Shown piece after piece: positions 23,253-31,690 of a DNA stretch of 51,441 nucleotides. This DNA is from a gamma proteobacterium symbiont of Ctena orbiculata. GTDB lineage: Bacteria; Pseudomonadota; Gammaproteobacteria; Chromatiales; Chromatiaceae. Numbering within the stretch: position 1 is the first letter of the stretch; each line of letters starts with the position of its first letter. The notes beneath the pieces were generated by a model. It saw only the letters and a program-made list of their open reading frames with translations, had not been told where the DNA came from and searched no databases. Where the stretch lies: positions 1 through 51,441 of the forward strand of contig NATW01000124.1 of NCBI GenBank assembly GCA_003094555.1, read 5' to 3'. A program made the translations under genes and the position numbers.

Positions 23253-23813
23253 ATGGCAGATAACGAAACAGAGGTGACACAACTACTGGCCGCGGTCAGA
23301 GAGGGCGACCAGGGGGCCCATGATCAGCTGTTGTCCCAGGTATATGATGAATTACGCCGCCTCGCCGCATCCCACATGCGTCGGGAGCGCGCCAACCACA
23401 CACTGCAGGCCACGGCCCTGGTCAACGAGGCCTATCTGCGCCTGGCGGGTGCGGAGGCGAAGGCCCAGGACCGGGTACACTTCTTTGCCCTAGCCGCACA
23501 GACCATGCGGCGCATCCTGGTGGATCACGCCCGGGCTAAACAGAGGGGAAAACGGGGTGGGGGCTTGAAGCAGACAACCCTGGACGGTTCGGTCTACGTG
23601 GGAGACGACAACCAGGACAGCGTCATCGAACTGGATGATGCCCTGCAGCGATTGGCCGAGTTCGACGAGCGCGGCGCCAAGGCCGTTGAGCTGATGTTTT
23701 TCGGCGGCCTGACCTACGACGAGGCGGGGGAGGTCCTGGGGGTATCAAAGACCACCCTGTTTGAAGACATCAAACTCGCCAAGGCCTGGCTCGCAAAGGA
23801 GATGGGGGATTGA
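23253..23813 (+). CDS. ECF sigma factor of the PF07638 / kinase-linked type
   Basis: A 186-residue sigma factor: N-terminal region 2 (about 10-95, LLAAVREGDQGAHDQLL, VYDELRRLAA, RRILVDHARAKQRG) and C-terminal region 4 (about 130-182, AVELMFFGGLTYDEAGEVLG with HTH and SKTTLFEDIKLAKAWL). In region 2.2 it reads LQATALVNEAYLRLA instead of the acidic DAED-type motif; sigma factors of this type (ECF43-like) are known to be switched on by phosphorylation by a Ser/Thr kinase, with threonine in this part. An AGGGA site lies six bases before the ATG. There is no anti-sigma gene; two kinase genes flank it. Confidence 0.92.
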   Translation: MADNETEVTQLLAAVREGDQGAHDQLLSQVYDELRRLAASHMRRERANHTLQATALVNEAYLRLAGAEAKAQDRVHFFALAAQTMRRILVDHARAKQRGKRGGGLKQTTLDGSVYVGDDNQDSVIELDDALQRLAEFDERGAKAVELMFFGGLTYDEAGEVLGVSKTTLFEDIKLAKAWLAKEMGD

Positions 23814-23814
23814 G

Positions 23815-24585
23815 TCATTGAAACAGATAGACGACCCCCACATTGAAGAAGGTGAGTTTCTGATCCGCTGAAAATGTCTCACCCTCGAACCTGATCTCCT
23901 GATCGTAATCGTTGATCTTGAAAGTGGTATTGATATAGAGCCTGTCGTTCACCGGCACCAGCCAGTTGACCCCATAACTCCAGCCATCCGCATCCCCCGA
24001 GTGGCGACCGCTGAGATCATCGAATTCAGTGGCTTCGGGCTCGTCGTCATCGTCATCATCTTCCTCATCCGCCCTGAACCGATCATCCGTTTTCAAATCC
24101 ACATAACCCAGGTTGAAACTCAAAGTACCTGCGGATTTGAGGGGGATATTGTAAGTAGCGCCGGCGAACCAACCGTCCTTGCGATAGAACTCCCTGCGTA
24201 AGGTTCCATCGTCACGGAGTTTAAAATCGATATCGGTTTCACTGTCCTTATAACCGACGAACAGATTCAACTGGTCGCTGATCCGATAACCCAGGGTCAG
24301 ATCCAGATCGCTGCGCCCCGCATCACCGGTATCCTCCTCTTCGGAGATCGTGGTATTGCCCACCGAGTCGGCATAGCTCAGATTCACGAAATAGTTATCG
24401 AACAACAAACCCCCGCTCAACACCAGGGATTGAAAGCTCGGTGAGGAATCGAGCTTGGCATCGAACTCCAGGTTCGTATAACCAAAGGCAATACCACCCA
24501 CATAGTCGATTCTCGAATCCACATCAGCCCAGGCCTCGGCCGACATAAACCATATCAAACCCGCCAACAACCAGCGCTTTTTCAT
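23815..24585 (-). CDS. Outer-membrane beta-barrel protein, unknown function
   Basis: A 256-residue protein with a signal peptide (KKRWLLAGLIWFMSAEAWA) and alternating amphipathic strands ending in Phe/Tyr-rich turns, with the C-terminal residue pattern VGVVYLFQ, as in small outer-membrane barrels. One loop is extremely acidic (about ten consecutive Asp/Glu near residue 185) and could bind divalent cations. The start is ATG 24585 behind AGGGGGC. It converges on the sigma factor gene with one base between the stop codons. No specific porin family recognised. Confidence 0.82.
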   Translation of the reverse strand: MKKRWLLAGLIWFMSAEAWADVDSRIDYVGGIAFGYTNLEFDAKLDSSPSFQSLVLSGGLLFDNYFVNLSYADSVGNTTISEEEDTGDAGRSDLDLTLGYRISDQLNLFVGYKDSETDIDFKLRDDGTLRREFYRKDGWFAGATYNIPLKSAGTLSFNLGYVDLKTDDRFRADEEDDDDDDEPEATEFDDLSGRHSGDADGWSYGVNWLVPVNDRLYINTTFKINDYDQEIRFEGETFSADQKLTFFNVGVVYLFQ

Positions 24586-24719
24586 AATGCCCCCTATTGA
24601 TCTTGTCCGGCTGTATAACAGCAACAACTTCCGGTATTAATTGTGGTCGGTCGCATAGCCAAAATAGTCTATGCTTTGAAGCGTACACCATCCCGTTATT
24701 AGAATGCCCTCATCTTAGC

Positions 24720-26795
24720 ATGGCCACTCATACCTCCGGCACTCAGATTCCCGGTTACACCATGATCCGCAAGGTTGGATCGGGGGGCAGTGCCGATGTC
24801 TATCTGGCTGTTCAACAAAATCTCAATCGCCGTGTGGCACTCAAACTACTCAAGGGGGCACTCACCGCTGATGCAAAATTCGGCGAACGCTTCAAACGGG
24901 AGGGACGGATAATTGCGCAACTCAACCATCCCCATATCATCCCTGTCTACGATATCGGAGAACATGACGGCCACTACTACATGGCCATGGAATACCTGAA
25001 CGGTGGCGACCTAAGATCCCAGGCCGAGCGGCTTACGCTGAAAGATCTGCTGCAGACCATCCTGCAGGTGACAGATGCCCTGCAGGCTGCTCATGAGCGT
25101 GGTTTTATCCACCGTGACATCAAGCCTGCCAACATTCTGTTCCGCAATCCGCAACAGGCGGTACTCACCGACTTCGGTATCGCCCGCCAAACCGAGTCCC
25201 TCACCCAGATGACGGTAACCGGCGCCATGCTCGGCACCCCGGCCTATATGAGCCCGGAACAGATTGCCGGCAGACCCCTGGATGGCCGCACCGACCTCTA
25301 CTCCCTGGGTGTCACCCTGTTCGAATTGCTCACCGGCTACCAGCCCTATCGCGGCGACAGCATGATGAGCGTTGCCATACAACACCTGAAGGCGGAAATT
25401 CCAAGTCTGCCAAGGGCAACATCACCACTGCAAAGGCTCGTGCGCCAGCTGTTGGCCAAGGACCCGGAGCAGCGAATAGCCGATGCAGAGACTTTGGCCC
25501 AAGCGTTACAAGGCGTGATGGACCTGCCCGATATATCGGCAACGCCGCTAAACGCACTGTGGCCTGAAAAACCACCGGCAACAGACAGCGACGCGAGCAT
25601 TATAGAGGTCCCCGAACAGTCGAAAAAAAGCAAAACCACTAAATCCCGTATGACGACCGGCATCGCAGCCGTTGGCACCATTGCAGCGGTAGGCACGATT
25701 GCCTGGTACCTGAATAATACAGCCGGGATCAACGACAACAACCTGCCTGCCAGTCAAATCGATAGCAACACGGCAAGCGAAGCAACTCAAAACATAACCA
25801 ATGAGCAACCAATTCTTGAAGATCCGAAACTCGCAGCAACCACCCCCTGGCAGGAGACATTGACCAACGCGAACCGACTCTTCGAAGAGGGTCAACTGAT
25901 AACACCTGAAGACGGCAATGCCCTGGCCCTCTATCGGGAAGTGCTGACACAGGACAACGACAACATCATCGCGAAAAATGGCGAACAGAATGTTCTGCAG
26001 CGTTTGGTACTGGAGGTGGAGAGATTGATAGTGAATCAATCCCTTGATCTAGCCAGTCAACAACTGGAGGCGCTGAAAGCGTTGTGGCCAGAGGAGCAAC
26101 AACTCACACAACTGCAGGAACGAATCACCACATCACACCAACGTATCGAAGCACAAAACCGGGCAACGGCGGATGCTTCCAAGCAGCGGGAGATCGACCG
26201 ACATCTACAAACCGCCACTTCCGCATTGATTGCGGGCCGCTATTTAAAACCGCCACAGGAGAGCGCCCACTACCATTTCAATCAAGCCTTGGCACTCGAC
26301 CCGAAAAACCAATCGGCGAAGAACGGCCTGTCACAGATTGCAGAGATCTTGAAGACACAGATAGAGACTGCCACATCAAACAATGACTTCAACTTGGCGG
26401 AATCCCTGCTGAAGGATCTGCGCGGTCTCGATTCCAGGCACACTCAATTAGCGTCACTGACTGGCGCGATTACGGATGCAAAGGCAAGCCTTGCCCGGCA
26501 ACAGTTGGAAGTACAGCGGTTGGCAGAGTTTCAAGGACGACTCGATAGCCTGTTGGAGAGAAATGCCCAATGGCGACTCAGCAATGAGGACCTCGATGCG
26601 CAAGCCGACTATGGGAATCGATTGATCGCCGACATTTCGAACCTGTTTGAAAACCATCCCGACAACGACCAATTGCGCTCTCTGTATGAATCCGCCAATC
26701 AACACATCGAGAAGATTCAGGCTCGGCTACGCGATAATCAGAGTCAACAGGCGGATAAAAGCCAGCAGAGAAGACCGGTTATGGGAGGGTTTTGA
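24720..26795 (+). CDS. Membrane Ser/Thr protein kinase with periplasmic TPR/coiled-coil region
   Basis: A 691-residue protein. The kinase domain (about 10-270) is complete: GSGGSADVYLA, VALKLL, HRDIKPANILF, DFGIARQ and GTPAYMSPEQ. A single membrane helix follows near 320-340 (GIAAVGTIAAVGTIAWYL), then about 340 residues of Gln/Leu-rich helix repeats resembling TPR or coiled coil, which would lie in the periplasm. The start is ATG 24720 at the base of the Gly-loop domain; an upstream frame to 24597 has no kinase similarity. The C-terminus could sense envelope state and control the sigma factor; this is inference. Confidence 0.92.
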   Translation: MATHTSGTQIPGYTMIRKVGSGGSADVYLAVQQNLNRRVALKLLKGALTADAKFGERFKREGRIIAQLNHPHIIPVYDIGEHDGHYYMAMEYLNGGDLRSQAERLTLKDLLQTILQVTDALQAAHERGFIHRDIKPANILFRNPQQAVLTDFGIARQTESLTQMTVTGAMLGTPAYMSPEQIAGRPLDGRTDLYSLGVTLFELLTGYQPYRGDSMMSVAIQHLKAEIPSLPRATSPLQRLVRQLLAKDPEQRIADAETLAQALQGVMDLPDISATPLNALWPEKPPATDSDASIIEVPEQSKKSKTTKSRMTTGIAAVGTIAAVGTIAWYLNNTAGINDNNLPASQIDSNTASEATQNITNEQPILEDPKLAATTPWQETLTNANRLFEEGQLITPEDGNALALYREVLTQDNDNIIAKNGEQNVLQRLVLEVERLIVNQSLDLASQQLEALKALWPEEQQLTQLQERITTSHQRIEAQNRATADASKQREIDRHLQTATSALIAGRYLKPPQESAHYHFNQALALDPKNQSAKNGLSQIAEILKTQIETATSNNDFNLAESLLKDLRGLDSRHTQLASLTGAITDAKASLARQQLEVQRLAEFQGRLDSLLERNAQWRLSNEDLDAQADYGNRLIADISNLFENHPDNDQLRSLYESANQHIEKIQARLRDNQSQQADKSQQRRPVMGGF

Positions 26796-26835
26796 TCAGC
26801 TCTTAGCAATCAATTGACCATTGGACAACAGATAT

Positions 26836-27606
26836 ATGCTGCAACTATTACAAGCAATCAGCAAATGGGGTGTGATCATCTCATTTCTCCTGCTGTTGCT
26901 CTCACTTCTCTACAAAGATCGTCTTCCCGATCCGGACCACTTTGAGATCAAGCGCCTTGTCGATCCGGTACAAGAATCCACCTTTCGCTCTTCATTTTGG
27001 ATCGAGGCGGAGGGGGAGCGATACCAGATAAAGCCACTCTACGACTACACCCTGGAGGGCGTTGTAGTCAGCTTTCACGATGCCGACTCGTTCGGTGACA
27101 TCTGGCATCATAGCAGGTGGAAGGACTTCCTGAACGTGAGGGATCTGTGTGTCATATGGGGCGCCAATGTCAGTAACGGTGTTTACCAGGAGATGAGCTT
27201 CGATAACGACAGCTGGACCTGTTGGGCCTACTGGTCCGACGCGCAGACCGGGGCCAACTTCCACATGACCCAACTCTCCAACAACCACCTTCTGGTCGAT
27301 GACGACTATGTCAAAGAGGAACTGATGTCTGCCGAGCCCGGTGACCATATCCGTATCAGTGGGCATCTGGCCAGTTATGAAAACCCTTCCAACAACTTCA
27401 AACGCGGCAGCAGTACCCGCCGTGATGATGTGGGTAACGGGGCCTGCGAGACGATCTATGTGGAGAATTTCGAAATCGTCTCCAAGGCCAATGTTCGCTG
27501 GCGCGGTATTTATACTTTCTCTGGTTGGAGCCTGGGACTCTTTCTGACAGCTTTTATGGTCCTTTTTTTCATTACCCCTCCGGCGCGTAAACCCTCGATT
27601 TATTAG
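26836..27606 (+). CDS. Two-TM membrane protein with periplasmic domain, unknown
   Basis: A 256-residue protein with one membrane helix near the N-terminus (about 8-28) and one near the C-terminus (about 225-247), enclosing a periplasmic domain of about 190 residues rich in Trp, Tyr and Asp (DLCVIWGANVSNGVY, WTCWAYWSDA, GDHIRISGHLASYENP). It lies 40 bases after the membrane kinase gene in the same direction and is probably co-transcribed. The ATG at 26836 is preferred; an in-frame TTG lies five codons upstream. I do not recognise the family. Confidence 0.75.
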   Translation: MLQLLQAISKWGVIISFLLLLLSLLYKDRLPDPDHFEIKRLVDPVQESTFRSSFWIEAEGERYQIKPLYDYTLEGVVVSFHDADSFGDIWHHSRWKDFLNVRDLCVIWGANVSNGVYQEMSFDNDSWTCWAYWSDAQTGANFHMTQLSNNHLLVDDDYVKEELMSAEPGDHIRISGHLASYENPSNNFKRGSSTRRDDVGNGACETIYVENFEIVSKANVRWRGIYTFSGWSLGLFLTAFMVLFFITPPARKPSIY

Positions 27607-27664
27607 GGCCTGTAAAACTAATCCAATGCGCCCCAGAATACCGACACCATCAGCAAACCGGAAT

Positions 27665-27692
27665 GCGAACCAAATTGTGATAAATGCGTGAT
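27665..27692 (+). promoter_or_regulatory. ECF-type promoter candidate upstream of the second sigma gene
   Basis: GCGAAC (27665-27670), 16 bases, then CGTGAT (27687-27692), 64 bases before the ATG at 27757. A GAAC core with a 16-base spacer is usual for RpoE-like ECF promoters, so the gene may be autoregulated. It differs from the CCGAAC-N17-CGCTYT elements of the other sigma factor. Confidence 0.4.
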
Positions 27693-27756
27693 CTCCGCAA
27701 GAGATCTTCATTTTAAGCTGCGCCCATAGCTGAGGATCAATCCCCAGGAGGGTGCC

Positions 27757-28338
27757 ATGTCAGGCGTGAAGGTAATAGATGGCGAGAAGAATCAGAAAAG
27801 AGATCAAAGACTCAGAGAACTCCTCGTCGCCTGTGGGCTGAATGATCAAAAGGCCTTCGCACGCCTGTATCAAGTCGCGGCGCCAAAACTGTATGGCGTC
27901 GTATTGAATATGTTGAAGAGAGAGGCATGGGCGGAAGAGTGTCTGCAGGAAACCTTCGTTAAAATCTGGAACAACGCGGATAGCTATCGAAGCCACTTGG
28001 CGGCACCGATGACCTGGATGACGGCGATTGCACGCAACCAAGCGCTGGATCACTTGCGCCGCTATCGCCGGGAGACGTTGGAGTCTGACGGGACTTACAT
28101 CACGGAGGAGATCGACACAGATCCCTTACCGCTGGATAGACTTGCAGACAGTGAAGAGGGGTCCCGACTCAAAGCCTGCCTGGAACAATTGAATGAAAAA
28201 CAACGACAGGTGATCAGCTTGGCCTATTTCAGGGGACTTAGCCAGAGTGAGCTCGCCAACCAGATCGATATGCCACTGGGTACGGTTAAGACGCATATTC
28301 GTCGGGGGTTGGAGGAACTTAGGGGATGTTTGCAGTAG
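27757..28338 (+). CDS. RpoE-like ECF sigma factor without adjacent anti-sigma gene
   Basis: A 193-residue sigma factor with region 2 (FARLYQVAAPKLYGVVLNML, AEECLQETFVKIW, APMTWMTAIARNQALDHLRR) and region 4 (LNEKQRQVISLAYFRGLSQSELANQ, PLGTVKTHIRRGLEELR). The acidic EECLQE motif of region 2.2 is present, unlike in the sigma factor at 23253. SigK-like relatives are normally followed by a membrane or zinc anti-sigma gene; here the next gene is a LysR regulator on the opposite strand. A CGCCAGGAGGGTGCC sequence before the ATG provides the ribosome site. Confidence 0.93.
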   Translation: MSGVKVIDGEKNQKRDQRLRELLVACGLNDQKAFARLYQVAAPKLYGVVLNMLKREAWAEECLQETFVKIWNNADSYRSHLAAPMTWMTAIARNQALDHLRRYRRETLESDGTYITEEIDTDPLPLDRLADSEEGSRLKACLEQLNEKQRQVISLAYFRGLSQSELANQIDMPLGTVKTHIRRGLEELRGCLQ

Positions 28339-28410
28339 TCTGTAATTAAAACGTGTTTTTCATGCTTGAGTTTGTTTGCCTCTTGGCTCATACCCCTGTA
28401 CATCCAGATT

Positions 28411-28438
28411 CTGGATTCCGGCCTACGCAGGAATGACG
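28411..28438 (+). repeat. REP-like intergenic repeat, copy 2
   Basis: CTGGATTCCGGC-CTACGC-AGGAATGACG, matching copy 1 (21951-21980, minus strand) over most of its length. It lies in the gap between the convergent ECF sigma and LysR genes. Confidence 0.65.
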
Positions 28439-28460
28439 AACGTTTCTATTTGACCTGAAT

Positions 28461-29405
28461 TCATTCTGACGAAGATTCAGTCGATGCAGTATTCAAGTAT
28501 CTATTTTTTTTATTCTGAAACCACTCTAAGAGCTCATCCACCAGGAAATCAAACACGACTCTGACCCGTCGACTGGTCCTCAGTTCTTTATGCACGACCA
28601 GCCATAACGGCCCTGTAAACGGTTGTATATCTGGCAGCACCTTGTGAAATTGTGGTTCTGCAACCGCCAATTGGTCAGGCAATAGTGCTATCCCAAGCCC
28701 ACGTTTTACCAGTTCCCATTGTGTGATTACACTTTCTGACGTTATCGAAAAATTTCGTTGAGTCAGCTTAATACCGCATCCTGCCAGGACGTTTGTGACC
28801 ATCTCAGATTTATCACAGATAAAATTGGCATCGATAAGATCTTCCGTTGACTGAGGAACACCTATCTCCTCAAGATACTGTTCTGATGCGTACAGGTGAC
28901 CGCTGATGTCTCCGATCTTTCGTGCAATCAAATCCGCTTCCCCAGGATGCATCGCGCGTATCGCAATATCGGCCTCCCGGCGTTTTAGATCACTCATGGT
29001 ATTTGACACAATCAGCTCGACCGAGATATCAGGGTACAGACGCCTCAGCTTTTGCACCAGGACGGGCATGACAAAGTTCGCTACCAGGTCGGTGGCACTG
29101 ATACAGATGCTTCCTTCGATGGTCATTGATTGGCCAGCCGCAGTCAGTTTGAGATTTCCCGCAGCATCCCCCATGGCGCGTACCTGTTCGAGCAGTTCAG
29201 CACCACTTGGAGTGATTTCGAGTCCTCTGCCAACCCTTTCGAACAAGGCAACACCCAGCTCTTCTTCCAGGCCGGCAACCTGACGGCTCAAGGTTGGCTG
29301 CGTCAGTTCCAACGCCCTTGCGGCCGCAGACAGGGAGCCCTCTTCAGCAGTCACCAGGAATGCCCGGGCCAGATTCCAGTCAAATTGTACTGATCGCCAA
29401 TCCAT
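28461..29405 (-). CDS. LysR-family transcriptional regulator
   Basis: A 314-residue LysR protein: N-terminal winged HTH (about 10-70; FLVTAEEGSLSAAARALELT and QPTLSRQVAGLEEELGVALF) and a C-terminal effector-binding domain (about 95-300). It is transcribed away from the membrane-protein gene at 29507 with about 100 bases between them, the usual arrangement of a LysR regulator and its target. The intergenic region is AT-rich. The effector is unknown. Length and domain layout are normal. Confidence 0.93.
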   Translation of the reverse strand: MDWRSVQFDWNLARAFLVTAEEGSLSAAARALELTQPTLSRQVAGLEEELGVALFERVGRGLEITPSGAELLEQVRAMGDAAGNLKLTAAGQSMTIEGSICISATDLVANFVMPVLVQKLRRLYPDISVELIVSNTMSDLKRREADIAIRAMHPGEADLIARKIGDISGHLYASEQYLEEIGVPQSTEDLIDANFICDKSEMVTNVLAGCGIKLTQRNFSITSESVITQWELVKRGLGIALLPDQLAVAEPQFHKVLPDIQPFTGPLWLVVHKELRTSRRVRVVFDFLVDELLEWFQNKKNRYLNTASTESSSE

Positions 29406-29506
29406 ACGTAATTGTATATGACAAATGCATATTTTCGCGATTTATTAAATAAATGTATTGATTAATATAGCGGCATTGGTAACACAAATACAGGGTGGCA
29501 TTAAAA

Positions 29507-30202
29507 ATGAAAGAACTCGTCGTCTGGTTAATCCATTTTCCAACGGGCACGGTGGCTATATTGGCTGCGTTTGCCGCCTTCTATTACCCAAAAGGCTCGT
29601 CAAAACACAAAAAGGCCGGTCAGGTGTTCACGATCGCCATGCTGATTATGCTGATCAGTGGAGGAATTGCCGGTGTATTGAAGGGGACAGCCGAAGATGT
29701 GTTTCTCGCTGCACTAGTGTTCTATACCGTGTTTACAGCCTGGCTGACGGTTCGTAATCATCAACCCGTGATTGGCATTCTGGAATATCTCGCCCTGGGC
29801 TATATCGTCATTTTTGGGCTTGCTGCCCTGGCGATCAATCCCGAATGGGAAATGGTGAGAGAACCCGGTGTTTACACATTTGACGCGATTATGGCCCTCA
29901 TTTTTGCCGTTGGCGACATTCGAAATATTCTTTTGAAAGGCATGAGCCAAACACATCGACTGGCGCGTCATATCTGGCGGATATCCTTTTCCCTTGTCTG
30001 GGCGGCTTTGGCATTCAGTGACAAAATCATCAAGATGCTTGACTCGACGATCGAGCAAATGCCTTATCTAGTTGCTATTCCCGCCACTCTTGTTTTATGC
30101 ATTATGTTTTACTGGCTGTACAGGGTTTACAAAGGGAGGGCGATTCCAATGTCTTGGCATCCATTGATAGGGCACGTTAAGAAAGGTGCTGATTCATATT
30201 GA
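29507..30202 (+). CDS. DUF2306-like integral membrane protein
   Basis: A 231-residue protein with six to seven hydrophobic helices, beginning LVVWLIHFPTGTVAILAAFAAFYY, then HKKAGQVFTIAMLIMLISGG. The short histidine/lysine motif in the loop after helix 1 (GSSKHKKAGQ) is typical of the DUF2306 group of inner-membrane proteins of unknown function. The ATG at 29507 is chosen over an in-frame GTG four codons upstream since GGGTGG lies at a usable distance. Probably controlled by the divergent LysR protein. Confidence 0.8.
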   Translation: MKELVVWLIHFPTGTVAILAAFAAFYYPKGSSKHKKAGQVFTIAMLIMLISGGIAGVLKGTAEDVFLAALVFYTVFTAWLTVRNHQPVIGILEYLALGYIVIFGLAALAINPEWEMVREPGVYTFDAIMALIFAVGDIRNILLKGMSQTHRLARHIWRISFSLVWAALAFSDKIIKMLDSTIEQMPYLVAIPATLVLCIMFYWLYRVYKGRAIPMSWHPLIGHVKKGADSY

Positions 30203-30512
30203 AAGGGGATTTTTATGGGTGAAGCTCCCCTATTACCTCATTTAATAAACAGGCATGCGTGCCAAGGGGTGGGTAATAATCGAAATGTTCCTAAACAACT
30301 AAAAATATAAGTGATTTTGTCGATATATCTTACATACCGATTGAATTGGAGTTGATGTTTCTCTCATAAGCAACTGAATATACTGAACCGAGCCTTCCAT
30401 GGCGCCATTCTTGCACGTATTCAGACAGGAGATCATCGCAAGGAAGATAGGTAGTAAATGACTATAGCTTGGGTTAATTAATATCAGAGCCAAGCGATGA
30501 GGTAGTGAGATT
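30203..30512. other. AT-rich intergenic region
   Basis: Around 310 bases after the membrane-protein gene. Base composition is clearly more AT-rich than the rest of the window. I see no terminator with a T-run, no RNA gene and no convincing frame here. Confidence 0.5.
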
Positions 30513-30683
30513 ATGTTAGTCATGAATCTGTTTGGTGAATACAATCACGAAGCAGAACCTGAACAAGACGAGCCGGAATATCCCGATGAGGTGCTTGAAT
30601 CAGAGTGGAATCCGGTGTTGGAAGAGATTCACTCCAGAATTATATCCGATAAGAAGGGTAGTGATTCTGAGTCCGAGACGTAA
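30513..30683 (+). CDS. Possible small acidic protein
   Basis: An open frame of 56 codons, MLVMNLFGEYNHEAEPEQDE and onward to SESET, with strongly acidic composition and no signal peptide. A GAGG sequence lies 11 bases and a GTGAG four bases before the ATG. It stands alone between AT-rich non-coding stretches. I do not recognise it; it may be a genuine small gene or the remnant of a longer one. Confidence 0.4.
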   Translation: MLVMNLFGEYNHEAEPEQDEPEYPDEVLESEWNPVLEEIHSRIISDKKGSDSESET

Positions 30684-31690
30684 CAGGTTTTCAGCCCGAA
30701 CCCTAAGCGATAGATCCGTCGGCCTAAGCTTTCCCAGACGAAAGAGATTTGCTTTGGTTGGAGTCAACTAAAGCAAGCGAATCACTCATCTATTCATCTC
30801 CCCAAATCTAATTCCCGGCTTCGCTGAGATCACATCCGGTCAGTCGCTCTTCGACAGACAGGGATTCTGGTGATCTCTGCCTGCTGTTCAGGTGCTGATG
30901 GAGTCCTCTGAACCAGATGCTTCGATACTGGATCAGACCGAAGGATTCCCAACAGAAGAGATCAAGCCATGTCGGTATTCAACAACGGCGGGACTGGCGC
31001 CTTTCGCTGCATAGGCCTGTCCCATGGCGATGGATGCGGCAGCTTCTCTTCCGATAGGCCCGTAGAGAGACAGTTGAGGAATATACGGGACGTATTCTGA
31101 GAAATATATCTGTCTGAGTATACACCTTGACTTGATCGACACACCTAATACTGAGAATAAATAATTTTCAGAAACCTCTTCCATCATCATGTGGATAATA
31201 TGAGCAGTGATCAAAAGTAACAATGCAGAGGTGATAGCATTTTTATTGATGGGCGTTTAGTTATTCGGGTATCAAATAAACAAGAAATAAACTGAGTTAA
31301 ATCCGCGAGAGAATTTAGCGAAAATCAGATAGGATTATTAAAGCACCGCTTAATAAAACAGAAACCAGACTAAGCACGTATTGATTGTTTTGGCTAAACC
31401 AATATTTCATGACCTCCCTCATTGAATTTACATTTCCTGATGATATACATTGCTAGACTGGATTTTCACAATAACTAAAAGTGTTCACCAGCATAAGGAT
31501 TATTTTCTATTTCAGGTAGCTGACTGGATAGCAAATTAATCATTGTCCAGTTATTAAATATTTATTAGAGGATATCTCGGGTCGAGTAACAGCATTGTTA
31601 AAGTAATAGTTGGATTCATATTTTCTCTGCTTAAACGCATTAAAGGATCGCGTGAAATTGCAGTTACATGGAAATAAGGAGATTGAAGTA
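30684..31690. other. Gene-poor AT-rich region, possible decayed coding remnant
   Basis: About one kilobase without a convincing gene. An imperfect inverted repeat (arms near 30727-30741 and 30765-30783) is present at the left. On the minus strand at about 30940-31080 one frame has protein-like composition (PIGREAAASIAMGQAYAAKG), but it has no good start or ribosome site and may be the remnant of a lost gene. From 31240 to 31650 the DNA is very AT-rich and no feature stands out. Confidence 0.45.
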
